64,000 nucleotides of DNA from Bog-473 sp963788125. Its GTDB lineage: Bacteria > Actinomycetota > Acidimicrobiia > Acidimicrobiales > RAAP-2. Position 1 is the stretch's first letter, and every line of letters starts with the position of its first letter. This document shows, one piece after another, positions 39,400 to 47,410 of this stretch. Location of the stretch: the NCBI GenBank assembly GCA_963788125.1, contig CAWBFN010000002.1:1054001-1118000 (forward strand). Reading direction: 5' to 3'. Both the position numbers and the translations under genes were made by a program. The notes beneath the pieces are model-generated. The model was not told the DNA's origin. It saw nothing but the letters and a program-made list of their open reading frames with translations, and searched no databases.

Positions 39400-41058
39400 A
39401 TGACGGAAAACGGAAGCAGCGGGACGCCACAGGAGGATGACCTACCGGGAGGTGACGAGCAGGTCGCAGAGGCCGGGGACGCCGGATCCCGTAGAGCATC
39501 GCGCGCACGACGAAAGGCCACACACGCCAAGCCCCGGCGTCGGCGCAGGCTCAAGTGGGCACTCGGCATCCTCGGCCTCGTCATCGTGCTGGTGGTAGGC
39601 GCCGTTGCCGGCGACGCGTGGTACCTGAATCACAAGATCCACCGCGTCGTGGTGAAGGGTCTTCGCCAAGCTCCCACCAAGGGAATCGACGTCGGCACCG
39701 AGAACATCCTGATGGTCGGCTCCACGTCGCGCTGCGCCCTGGCGGTGCAGAGCAAGGCCTTCGGCCTCTGTTCGCAGGGGGTCACCGGGGTGAACAGCGA
39801 CGTCGTGATGATCCTTCATGTCGACCAGTCCACCCACTCGGTGTCGATCCTCTCCATCCCCCGCGACCTCTTCGTACCCAACGCGCGCAAGGAAGGGGCG
39901 TACAAGATCGACGCCGCTCTCTACGAGGGCCCCACGCAGCTGGTCGACGCCGTGGAAGAGGACTTCGGGATCCCGATCCAGCACTACGTGGAGCTCAACT
40001 TCGACAGTTTCATCAATGTGGTGAACGCCCTCGGCGGCGTCAAGATGTACTTTCCCGAGGAGGTGTTCGACGCGTACTCGGGGCTGGACATCCGGACGAC
40101 CGGCTGCATCGACCTCAACGGCACCCAGGCACTCCAGGTGGTTCGTGCTCGCCACCTCCAGTACAAGGGCCCCGGGGTCACCAGCGACGCCGCGCACACC
40201 TGGCCGCAGGAGGCGTTGAGCGACCTCGCCCGGATCCGCCGTGACCACGAGTTCCTCCGCGTCCTGGCCGCCGCGGTCAAGGCCCGCGGTCTCGGGGATC
40301 CTCTGACCGACCAAGACGTCGTCTCCTCCGTCGTCGGGCAGCTCGAGGTCGACTCGGGCTTCTCGGCCACCGACATGCTGGACCTGGTGCTCACCTTCCA
40401 CTCGGTCGACGTCGAGGACGTCCCCGAGCTCACCCTTCCCGTCTCCGCCGACCAGGCCGGGACCTACTACTACAAGGGCAGCAACTACGGAGACGTCGAG
40501 TTCACCGCCGAGCCCCAGGACCACCAGGCGATCGACCAGTTCCTGGGTTTGGCCGCCAACGACGACACCTTCTCGGGGGGGGCGCTCCCCCCACCGTCGT
40601 CGGTGACCGTGTCGGTGATGAACGGGAGCGGGGTGTACAGCGAGGGGGCCGACACGGCCGACAGCCTCCAGGCCCTCGGATTCCACGTCGGGACCGTCGA
40701 CACCACGACGCCCGTCGGTCGCCAGGCCGAGACCGTCGTGGCCTACTCGGCGGTGAGCGCCAGCGAGCTGGCGGCGGCCCAGTCGGTGGCCGACTCGCTG
40801 TCGGGGGCGGTGATCCTCGCCTACGACCCCTCCCAGGTGCCGGCCGGCTCACAGGTGTCCCTGGTGACCGGCACCGACGTCACGGTCCATCCGCCGGCCG
40901 CTCCTCCGGCCAGCCCGACGTCGAGCACGGTGGCGCCCAGGACCACCACCACCGCACCGATCGGGAGCGCGGCACTTGCCCAACCCAATCCGACCGTCCA
41001 GGCACTGCAACCCTGGGACCCGCGCTCCTGCACCGCGTCGGGTGGCGAAGGATCGTAG
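39400..41058 (+). CDS. LytR-CpsA-Psr (LCP) family ligase with LytR_C domain
   Basis: Membrane-anchored phosphotransferase expected to attach glycopolymers (such as arabinogalactan or teichoic-type chains) to peptidoglycan. The 552-residue protein has a disordered basic cytoplasmic N terminus, one membrane helix (LGILGLVIVLVVGAVAGDA), the LCP catalytic domain with SDVVMILHVDQ, SVSILSIPRDLFV, HYVELNFDSFINVVNALGGV and RARHLQY, then an extracellular LytR_C domain (VSVMNGSGVYSEGADTADSL) and a Pro/Thr-rich tail. A TAGCGT -10-like box is at 39352-39357. It is convergent with the SGNH-domain gene. Confidence 0.92.
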   Translation: MTENGSSGTPQEDDLPGGDEQVAEAGDAGSRRASRARRKATHAKPRRRRRLKWALGILGLVIVLVVGAVAGDAWYLNHKIHRVVVKGLRQAPTKGIDVGTENILMVGSTSRCALAVQSKAFGLCSQGVTGVNSDVVMILHVDQSTHSVSILSIPRDLFVPNARKEGAYKIDAALYEGPTQLVDAVEEDFGIPIQHYVELNFDSFINVVNALGGVKMYFPEEVFDAYSGLDIRTTGCIDLNGTQALQVVRARHLQYKGPGVTSDAAHTWPQEALSDLARIRRDHEFLRVLAAAVKARGLGDPLTDQDVVSSVVGQLEVDSGFSATDMLDLVLTFHSVDVEDVPELTLPVSADQAGTYYYKGSNYGDVEFTAEPQDHQAIDQFLGLAANDDTFSGGALPPPSSVTVSVMNGSGVYSEGADTADSLQALGFHVGTVDTTTPVGRQAETVVAYSAVSASELAAAQSVADSLSGAVILAYDPSQVPAGSQVSLVTGTDVTVHPPAAPPASPTSSTVAPRTTTTAPIGSAALAQPNPTVQALQPWDPRSCTASGGEGS

Positions 41059-41073
41059 GCGGTCCGCGACCCG

Positions 41074-41928
41074 TCAGACCTCGGAGGCGATGAGGGCGGC
41101 CAGCGCCTGCGCGCCCGGTCCTCCGATGGGAAGGTGGGTGCCGTCCGAGTAGACCCAGCCGGGGTTTTGCGACTCCAGTGCGTACCAGTTCGCCAGGACG
41201 GTGTTGGGGTAGCGGGCCACCCCGCTGCTGAGCACCTCGTTATTGGGATCCTGCCAGGGTTTGTCGACCACAATGTTGACGAACACGACGCGTGACGCTC
41301 CCGCAAGGATCGACATCATGGCGTCGAAGTCGGCGTCGGTGATCGGTCCATTGGTGCCGAGCGCGACCACGACCACCGAGCCGAGGTGCCCTTCAGCCCG
41401 CAACTGCTGGAGGACCTCCTCGCCTGCGCTCCACTGCCGGCTGACCGCGGCCTCGACATCGACTCCGGGGACGTCCTGCTGGAGATCTGTCTGGTAGTCG
41501 AGCATCACCGAGTCCCCCACTGCGGTCACGTGCCCGGCGACGAACCCCGCCCCCGCCGAGGCCAGCGGCGGCAACGTCGTCGTCGGGGCGGAGCTGGTCG
41601 ACGGGGCAGCGGTCGCCGGGGTGGTGGTCTTCGGGGCAGCGGTCGTGGTCGGGGTGGTAGAGGTTCGTGGAGCGACCGAAGGCGGGGGGACGGTCGTCGA
41701 CGGCGTCGCGGTCGTCGAGGTGGCCCGCGCCGTCCGCTGGGCCTTCACCGCCGCCGGTCCGGATGAACCGCAGGCGGCAAGTACCACCAAGGGCACGGTC
41801 ACGCCGACGACGGCCAACGAACGGGCGCGGCCTCTCCCCGAACGAACCTGCGCTCGGAGCCCACTGCTCCGATTCTTGGCGGTAGAGAGAGAAAGCGTCA
41901 CGGAGCCCCGAGCTTGTTCGACCTGCAC
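41074..41928 (-). CDS. Probable lipoprotein with extracellular SGNH hydrolase domain
   Basis: A protein of up to 284 residues: basic N terminus, hydrophobic stretch SLAVVGVTVPLVVLAACGSS with lipobox LAAC, a Thr/Pro-rich linker, then an SGNH domain with block I VGDSVMLDYQTDL, block III VVVALGTNGPITD and block V DGTHLPIGG. These match the periplasmic domain found fused to acyltransferase-3 proteins that O-acetylate cell-wall glycans, here as a stand-alone domain. The start is uncertain: GTG at 41928 or 41901 leaves a long pre-signal segment. It would be a substrate of the Lgt encoded at 14.8 kb and may modify the same wall polymers as the neighbouring LCP protein. Confidence 0.8.
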   Translation of the reverse strand: MQVEQARGSVTLSLSTAKNRSSGLRAQVRSGRGRARSLAVVGVTVPLVVLAACGSSGPAAVKAQRTARATSTTATPSTTVPPPSVAPRTSTTPTTTAAPKTTTPATAAPSTSSAPTTTLPPLASAGAGFVAGHVTAVGDSVMLDYQTDLQQDVPGVDVEAAVSRQWSAGEEVLQQLRAEGHLGSVVVVALGTNGPITDADFDAMMSILAGASRVVFVNIVVDKPWQDPNNEVLSSGVARYPNTVLANWYALESQNPGWVYSDGTHLPIGGPGAQALAALIASEV

Positions 41929-42008
41929 AAGGTACCCGAGAGTGGTCGACCAACACGGGCGGGGAGTAGATTTCGGCCCGCAAAGGACTCCGAACGGGAG
42001 GAGCGGTC

Positions 42009-42389
42009 ATGCTGGACGTGCGCAGGGGACTCTTGGTTGCCGTGGCTATCGGCGCCCTGGCCCTGGCGGGTTGCTCGAGCAGCCCCTCGGCGTCGACCGG
42101 GTCCACGACCTCCTCGGCGAGGGCCGCTGTCGCCGGCTGCACGCGGTCCGCCATAACGGCCGGGGCGAAGGGAACGGCGAGCGTCGGTCCCGTCAAATCG
42201 GTGAGTGGGTACGGCTGCTCGGGATCCTGGGCCTACGCCGACGTCGTCGTGGGCACCACCAACTCCTTCGAGGCGGTCCTGGTCCTGCAAGCCGTCGGGT
42301 CAGATTGGACCGTGGCCGACCGGGCCACGGCGTGCTCCGACCACCTGGTGCCCTCGGCCATCTACACGAAAGCGTGCACGACGAGCTGA
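42009..42389 (+). CDS. Small putative lipoprotein, unknown function
   Basis: Encodes 126 residues with a classical lipoprotein signal (RRGLLVAVAIGALALAGCSS, lipobox LAGC), a Ser/Thr-rich spacer and a compact C-terminal domain with Cys pairs (AGCTRSAI, SGYGCSGSW, ATACSDHL, TKACTTS) that could form two disulfides. ATG at 42009 follows GGGAGGAGCGGTC, a good ribosome-binding site. It is divergent from the SGNH gene. No family is recognised. Confidence 0.75.
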   Translation: MLDVRRGLLVAVAIGALALAGCSSSPSASTGSTTSSARAAVAGCTRSAITAGAKGTASVGPVKSVSGYGCSGSWAYADVVVGTTNSFEAVLVLQAVGSDWTVADRATACSDHLVPSAIYTKACTTS

Positions 42390-42405
42390 GGGGAACGGTG
42401 CAGTC

Positions 42406-42867
42406 CTACCGGGGACGATCCTCCAACGCGAACGCCTCGAGGCGCCCGCCGGTCCGGCGCCCGAAGGTCCGATAGTGGCGGAGGGAGAACCGCCATGAGC
42501 CCTCGAACAGCTTGTACTCGTCCCGATAGACGCCGTAGAACTCGACCCAGTCACCCGTCTCGCCGTCCTCGGCCACCTCCAGCGAGTAGGACCGGCCCTC
42601 GGCCGTTCCGTCCAAGCCGATCGTCACCACGAAGTTCAAGGGGATGTACTCGTAGAACGTGAAACTCCCGGTCATGCTGGCGCCGAATTCGCCGAAGGCC
42701 ACCGGCCCCTTCATCTCGAAGACCTTGCCCGAATGCGTATCGAACGAGAAGCTGGCGTCGGGAGTGGCCAGCGAGGCCACCTCGTTCCAGGCCGCCCGGG
42801 TGGCGATGTCGGCGTACGAGCGCTGCAACCGCATGATGGCGAGGTAGTCCGGCGTGTCGTCGTTCAT
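42406..42867 (-). CDS. SnoaL-like / NTF2-fold protein
   Basis: A 153-residue protein beginning MNDDTPDYLAIMRLQRSYAD, the usual opening of SnoaL-like NTF2-fold proteins (LxxxYAxAxDxxDW type, here diverged), with later strands TFYEYIPLNFVVTIG and WVEFYGVYRDEYKLFEGSW. Members are polyketide cyclases, dehydratases or ligand-binding proteins. The ATG at 42867 is the family-like start; a CAGAGT box about 6 nt upstream suggests a leaderless transcript. Divergent from the PPOX gene. No specific function can be given. Confidence 0.8.
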   Translation of the reverse strand: MNDDTPDYLAIMRLQRSYADIATRAAWNEVASLATPDASFSFDTHSGKVFEMKGPVAFGEFGASMTGSFTFYEYIPLNFVVTIGLDGTAEGRSYSLEVAEDGETGDWVEFYGVYRDEYKLFEGSWRFSLRHYRTFGRRTGGRLEAFALEDRPR

Positions 42868-42967
42868 GACGCAACTCTGACACGTTCGGGCATGTCCCCC
42901 GTGTACGGTTGTTCGTGAGGGCGCACGGTCCCGACGGCCGACCTCCACCTCGAGGAGGAGAACCGAA

Positions 42968-43387
42968 GTGTCGACTCTTACCGATGAAATCCGCGCCGCC
43001 CTGGAAGCGGGCCACCTCGCACACCTGGTCACCCTGAACGAGGACGGCAGCCCGCACGTGACCGTTGTCTGGGTGGGGCTGGAGGGTGACGACATCGTCT
43101 CGGGCCACCTCGGTTCCTGGAAGAAGTTGCGCAACGTCGGACGCGATCCGAGAGTGACGCTCTCGATGGAGACCGGCGGGGTCAACCCGCACGGGCTCGC
43201 CGAATACCTGGTGATCGACGGGTCCGCCCGGGTGACCGAGGGCGGTGCGCCGGCGTTGTTGCAGCGGCTCGCGCATATCTACCTCGGGCCCGACGTGCGG
43301 TTCCCGCCGATGGACGACCCACCCGGTGGCTTCGTGCTCCGCATCACGCCGGTCCGTGTCGGTGGGGTCGGCCCGTGGACGGCCTAG
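42968..43387 (+). CDS. PPOX-class F420-dependent oxidoreductase-like protein
   Basis: A 139-residue split-barrel flavin/F420-binding protein: LEAGHLAHLVTLNEDGSPHV, VTVVWVGLEGDDIVSGH, KLRNVGRDPRVTLSME and YLVIDGSARVTEGGA are all characteristic of the actinobacterial PPOX-class F420 family. The GTG at 42968 follows GGAGGAGAA. The ribosome-binding site lies in a self-complementary stretch (42942-42958, CCTCC with GGAGG), so translation might be modulated by RNA structure. Substrate unknown. A cupin gene follows 19 bp downstream. Confidence 0.88.
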   Translation: MSTLTDEIRAALEAGHLAHLVTLNEDGSPHVTVVWVGLEGDDIVSGHLGSWKKLRNVGRDPRVTLSMETGGVNPHGLAEYLVIDGSARVTEGGAPALLQRLAHIYLGPDVRFPPMDDPPGGFVLRITPVRVGGVGPWTA

Positions 43388-43406
43388 GCCCGGGAAGTGA
43401 CGCTCG

Positions 43407-43877
43407 ATGAGCTTCGCCTGCACTGACCCGAGCGACGACGGGACCGAAGCCTGGCACCGTCCCCTGCACCACACGAGCTCCGACGAGCTGAGCGAGGACA
43501 CCGCCCAGACGACCGGGATGCGCCGGCGAGAGGCCATCTCCGGCCGGATGGGGGGGTCCTCGAAGATCTGGATGGGGGAGACCCATGTGTCGCCGGGGAC
43601 GCGGTCTGCCGACCACCACCACGGGGGATCGGAGACCGGGATCTACGTGGTGTCGGGGAACCCGGTCTTCGTCTTTCTCGAAGACGGCACGGAGACCCGC
43701 ATCGAGACCGGTCCGGGTGACTATGTCTACGTGCCGCCCTACGTTCCCCACCGTGAGGAGAACCCCGACCCCCAACGACCGGCCGTGGTCGTACTGGCGA
43801 GAAGCACCCAGGAAGCCGTGGTGGTCAATCTCAAGGATCTCCTCGACCCGGCCGGACGACCCGACGGCGCGGACTGA
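43407..43877 (+). CDS. Cupin-domain protein
   Basis: A 156-residue single cupin. Motif 1 includes SADHHHGGSETGIYVVSG with the metal-binding His cluster and Glu; motif 2 is GPGDYVYVPPYVPHREENP with the final His. N-terminal 40 residues are polar and variable. Such proteins are small-molecule binding or oxygenase/isomerase-type enzymes; no substrate can be assigned. Probably cotranscribed with the PPOX gene. Confidence 0.85.
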   Translation: MSFACTDPSDDGTEAWHRPLHHTSSDELSEDTAQTTGMRRREAISGRMGGSSKIWMGETHVSPGTRSADHHHGGSETGIYVVSGNPVFVFLEDGTETRIETGPGDYVYVPPYVPHREENPDPQRPAVVVLARSTQEAVVVNLKDLLDPAGRPDGAD

Positions 43878-43944
43878 TCGTTCACGGCGCCATCTTCACG
43901 ATGGTCCGCTCGAGGTACGGCCGGTCCCGCGGTGCACCGATTTG

Positions 43945-43973
43945 TTGACAAGAGGCGCGGCCCTGCCTAGCGT
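43945..43973 (+). promoter_or_regulatory. Strong sigma-70-type promoter
   Basis: TTGACA (43945-43950), 17-bp spacer, TAGCGT (43968-43973). A consensus -35 and a good -10 give a predicted start near 43980, leaving about 150 nt of 5' UTR before the GTG at 44131, or less if the hydratase gene starts at an upstream codon. It probably drives the enoyl-CoA hydratase/CoA-transferase operon. The rest of the 43.88-44.13 kb gap shows nothing else clear. Confidence 0.6.
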
Positions 43974-44130
43974 CGCGCCGTCGGTCATCTGAGCGATCCA
44001 TCGGAGGGTTCCAGGGGCGGTGGGGGAGGGAGATCGGGAGCGCTTCTCTGTGGTCGCCCCGTGCGGTGTGGCGCCATCGGAGTCGGCGATGACGCGGACG
44101 GCGGTGACCCCGTCGGGCCAAGAAGGGAAC

Positions 44131-44949
44131 GTGACGGTGACTGTGCACTACGAGCAACGCGGTCATATCGGACTGATCACCATCGATCGGCCCGAGCGCA
44201 TGGGCGCATTGAACGGCGAGGGCTACGCCCAGCTGGCCCAGGCCTGGAGAACCATAGAAGCGACGGCGTCAGTGCGAGTTGCCGTGGTCACCGGCGTCGG
44301 AGATTCCTACTGCGCCGGCTCCGATCTCAAGGAGCTGATCCCCCAGGTGACGCAGAACGCCAGGGCGACTCTGGGTGAGGACGGCTCGCGCCCGAACAGC
44401 GGGGAGGGGCCGGTGGGAGACGGGGAATTTGCCGTCTTGCGCAACGTCGACTTCCCCAAGCCGATCGTGGCCGCCGTGAATGGCCCGTGCGTGGCCAGCG
44501 GGATGGAGATGTTGCTGGCGACCGACATCCGCCTTGCCAGTCCCGACGCGATCTTCGGTCTCCCCGAGGTCCGCCGCGGACTCTTCTCGGGGGGAGGAAG
44601 TTCTGTGCGGCTCCCGCGACAGATCCCCTTCGCGCCCGCCATGGAGATTCTCCTCACCGGCCGCTACTTCTCCGCGGAGGAGGCGCTGCGGATCGGACTG
44701 ATAAACCGGGTGGTGGACAAGCCGCTCCTCGTCGACAGTGCCATGGCGATGGCCGAGATGATCGCCTCGAACTCGCCCGCGGCGGTGAGGGCGACGAAGC
44801 TCAGCGTCGTGCACGGCCTCAAAGTCGGCGTGCGCGAGGCGTACGACGTCGAGCTCGACTACGGCAGGGGGGTCTTCGCCACCGACGATGCCATCGAGGG
44901 CCCCAGGGCGTTCCTCGAGAATCGCACCCCGCAGTGGTCCGATGGGTGA
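44131..44949 (+). CDS. Enoyl-CoA hydratase/isomerase family protein
   Basis: A 272-residue crotonase-fold protein: HIGLITIDRPERMGALNGEG, the oxyanion loop SYCAGSDLKELI, VAAVNGPCVASGMEMLLATD, GLPEVRRGLFSGGGSSVRLP and the C-terminal EGPRAFLENRTPQW. The catalytic Glu pair of true hydratases is only partly visible (the Glu in GLPEVRRG), so hydratase versus isomerase is open. GTG at 44131 has AGAAGG upstream; ATG at 44089 in the same frame is an alternative. Its stop overlaps the next ATG by 8 bp, starting a four-gene operon with two CoA-transferases and a carboxylesterase. Confidence 0.87.
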   Translation: MTVTVHYEQRGHIGLITIDRPERMGALNGEGYAQLAQAWRTIEATASVRVAVVTGVGDSYCAGSDLKELIPQVTQNARATLGEDGSRPNSGEGPVGDGEFAVLRNVDFPKPIVAAVNGPCVASGMEMLLATDIRLASPDAIFGLPEVRRGLFSGGGSSVRLPRQIPFAPAMEILLTGRYFSAEEALRIGLINRVVDKPLLVDSAMAMAEMIASNSPAAVRATKLSVVHGLKVGVREAYDVELDYGRGVFATDDAIEGPRAFLENRTPQWSDG

Positions 44950-46183
44950 GTCGCGCGCGCTGAGCCACCTGACGATCTGCGACCTGACCGGCCAGCTCGC
45001 CGGGGCGGGCTCGACCCGTTATCTCGCGGCGTTGGGCGCCCGGGTGATCCGGGTCGAAGATCCCGTCCGCCAGGGTCGATGGGACATACTCCGGGGTGCG
45101 ACGCCCCACGTCGACGACCGCCGCGGGATTGAGCTCGGCGGCGCGTTCAACAACCACAACGTCGAGAAGATGGGCGTCACCTTGAACCTGCGCCTGGAGT
45201 CGGGCCGCGACCTGCTCCGGCGCCTGGTGGCGGTCTCCGACGTCGTCACGGAGAACTTCGCTGCCGGGGTGATGACCAAGCTCGGCTTCTCCTACGACGA
45301 GCTGCGGGCGATACGGCCCGACATCGTCTACGTCTCCAACTGTGGGTTCGGCCATGTCGGGCCCTACGCGCACTTCAAGACTTTCGGCCAGGTGGTCCAG
45401 GCCGTGTGCGGACTGTCGTTCGGCGTCGGGGCGGCGGACCCTCCTCCCGCCGCGTGGGGCTTCTCCTACATGGATCACATGGGGGCCAACATCATGGCCG
45501 TCGCCATCCTGGCCGCCGTGGCCCATCGCAACCGGACGGGGGAGGGCCAGTGGGTGGACATGTCCTGTACCGACGCGGGCCTGGGCCTGACCGGACCGGA
45601 CCTGTTGGACTACACGGTGAACTCCCGACCGCTGCGCCGGGCCGGCATGCCCGACTCCAATCACAGCGACCAGCCGGCGATGGCACCGCACGGCATCTAC
45701 CCGACGGAGGTGGAGGACCGCTGGGTCGCCATCGCCTGTCGGGACGACCACGACTGGGTGACACTCGGTGAGGTGTGCGGAGAGCCGTGGGCCGGCGACG
45801 CGCGCTTCGCCACGGTGTCCGGCCGGATGGCGCGACAGACGGAGCTCGACCACCTGGTCTCCGGATGGACCTCCCGTCGCGGCGGGAACGAGGTTGCGCG
45901 CAGGCTCCGTGCCGCCGGTGTGCCGTCGTCGACGGTCGCCATGTCGGAGGACCGCATCGACCATGATGCGGACAACGCGGCGTGGGGGATGTTCCCCACG
46001 GCCCACCACGCCGTGATCGGCGACCGGCGCGTCGACGGGGTGCCCGCCCACTTCTCCGAGACGGACTGGAGCATCACGCGGGGCGCTCCACTTCTGGGCG
46101 AGCACAACCGCGAGGTCTTCTGCGGTCTGCTCGGCCTGAGCGACGACGAGTTCGCTGCGCTGGCCGTCGAGGGTGTGGTGTGA
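44942..46183 (+). CDS. Family III CoA-transferase (CaiB/BaiF), catalytic type
   Basis: A 413-residue CoA-transferase: TICDLTGQLAGAGSTRYLAA, LGARVIRVEDPVRQGRWD, VVTENFAAGVMTKLGFSYDE, and the active-site Asp178 in GFSYMDHMGANIMA. GQWVDMSCTDAGLGLTGPDL also fits. The family moves CoA between carboxylic acids through an aspartyl-CoA thioester. It overlaps the hydratase upstream by 8 bp and the second CoA-transferase downstream by GTGA. The two transferases are distinct paralogues and may form one heteromeric enzyme. Substrate unknown. Confidence 0.9.
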   Translation: MGESRALSHLTICDLTGQLAGAGSTRYLAALGARVIRVEDPVRQGRWDILRGATPHVDDRRGIELGGAFNNHNVEKMGVTLNLRLESGRDLLRRLVAVSDVVTENFAAGVMTKLGFSYDELRAIRPDIVYVSNCGFGHVGPYAHFKTFGQVVQAVCGLSFGVGAADPPPAAWGFSYMDHMGANIMAVAILAAVAHRNRTGEGQWVDMSCTDAGLGLTGPDLLDYTVNSRPLRRAGMPDSNHSDQPAMAPHGIYPTEVEDRWVAIACRDDHDWVTLGEVCGEPWAGDARFATVSGRMARQTELDHLVSGWTSRRGGNEVARRLRAAGVPSSTVAMSEDRIDHDADNAAWGMFPTAHHAVIGDRRVDGVPAHFSETDWSITRGAPLLGEHNREVFCGLLGLSDDEFAALAVEGVV

Positions 46184-47410
46184 GCGGTCCGCTGCACGGG
46201 GTGCGCGTCGTGGAGTTGGCCAGTTTCTGGGGCGCGTGGGCCGCCAAGACGCTGGCCGACCTGGGGGCGGACGTCGCGGTGGTGGAGCCCCCGGGCGGGC
46301 ACTTCACCCGCACGCTCGGGCCGTTCGTCGACGACGAGCCCGGGGTCGATCGCAGCCTGTGGTGGTGGTACTACAACACCTCCAAACGCAGCGCGGTCGT
46401 CGACCTGGAGACGGACGACGGTGCCGAGGCGTTCCGCCGTCTGGTGGCCGGGGCGGACATCGTTCTCGAAGGCGAGAAGCCCGGGAGGCTCTCGGCGCTC
46501 GGGCTCGACCACACCGAGTTGCGGGCCGAGCGCCCCGAGCTGATCTGGACGTCGGTGACCAGCCATGGCCGGGCCAGTGAGCACTCCGGCGAACCCTGGA
46601 CCGATCTGACCATGGCCGCCGCGTCGGGTCTGGCCTGGCTGAGCGGTTACGACGACCACACTCGTCCCCCGATGCGTGGCCGTGGCAACCAGACGCTGCA
46701 GATCACCGGCACCCACGCGACGATGGCCACCTTGACCGCCCTGCTCCATCGGGACGCCACGGGCGTCGGTCAACATGTCGACGTGAGCGCGTTCGCGGCC
46801 TGCAACGTCACCACCGAGACGGGTACCTTCATGTGGACGGTGCGAGGCGAGACGGTGCAGCGTCAGACCGGGCGCTTCGCCTGGCCCACCCCCACCCCGC
46901 CGGTGCAGGCAGAGGCCGGGGATGGCCGCTTTGTGACGACCGGGTTCCCGCCCCTGGAGGCCAAGGACTTCCGGTCGCTGCTCGAGTGGCTCGACGAGCT
47001 CGACCTGCGCGAGAGCTTCCCCGACGTGCACCTCCTCGAGCGTGCCGTGGCGCGCGGCGGCATCGACATCGCCAAGGAGAGCGGAGACCCCGAGGTCCTG
47101 GCCATCTTCGCCGCCGGCGGGGCGGTCCTGGTCCACATCGCAGAGAACGTCGCGGGCTTCGAGTTCTTCGAGGGAGCGCAACGGCGAGACCTCCAGTGTG
47201 GGGTCATGTTCTCCCCGGAGGAAGCCTTCGAGAACCCCCACTTCGTGGCGCGCGGCTTCCAGGTGGAGGTCCGGCACGAGGAGCTCGTCGCGCCAGGTCC
47301 GCTACCCCGGAGCTCCCTTCACGATGCGTGCGTCGCCCTGGGCGATCACCCGGCGGCCGCCGTTGGTCGGCGAGCACACGGGGGAGCTGCTCGACCGGGG
47401 ACAGCAATGA
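46180..47410 (+). pseudogene. Family III CoA-transferase paralogue, frameshifted near the C terminus
   Basis: Starts VSGPLHGVRVVELASFWGAW and follows the CaiB/BaiF fold, but the active-site Asp is replaced: the aligned position is Gln174 in NQTLQITGTHATMATL, so it is probably non-catalytic. At about 47290 one extra base shifts the frame; skipping G47290 restores RYPGAPFTMRASPWAITRRP and PLVGEHTGELL, the normal family C terminus, with a stop at 47410 that overlaps the next ATG (ATGA). Without correction, the frame runs straight into the carboxylesterase and gives a false fusion of about 925 codons. Confidence 0.82.
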
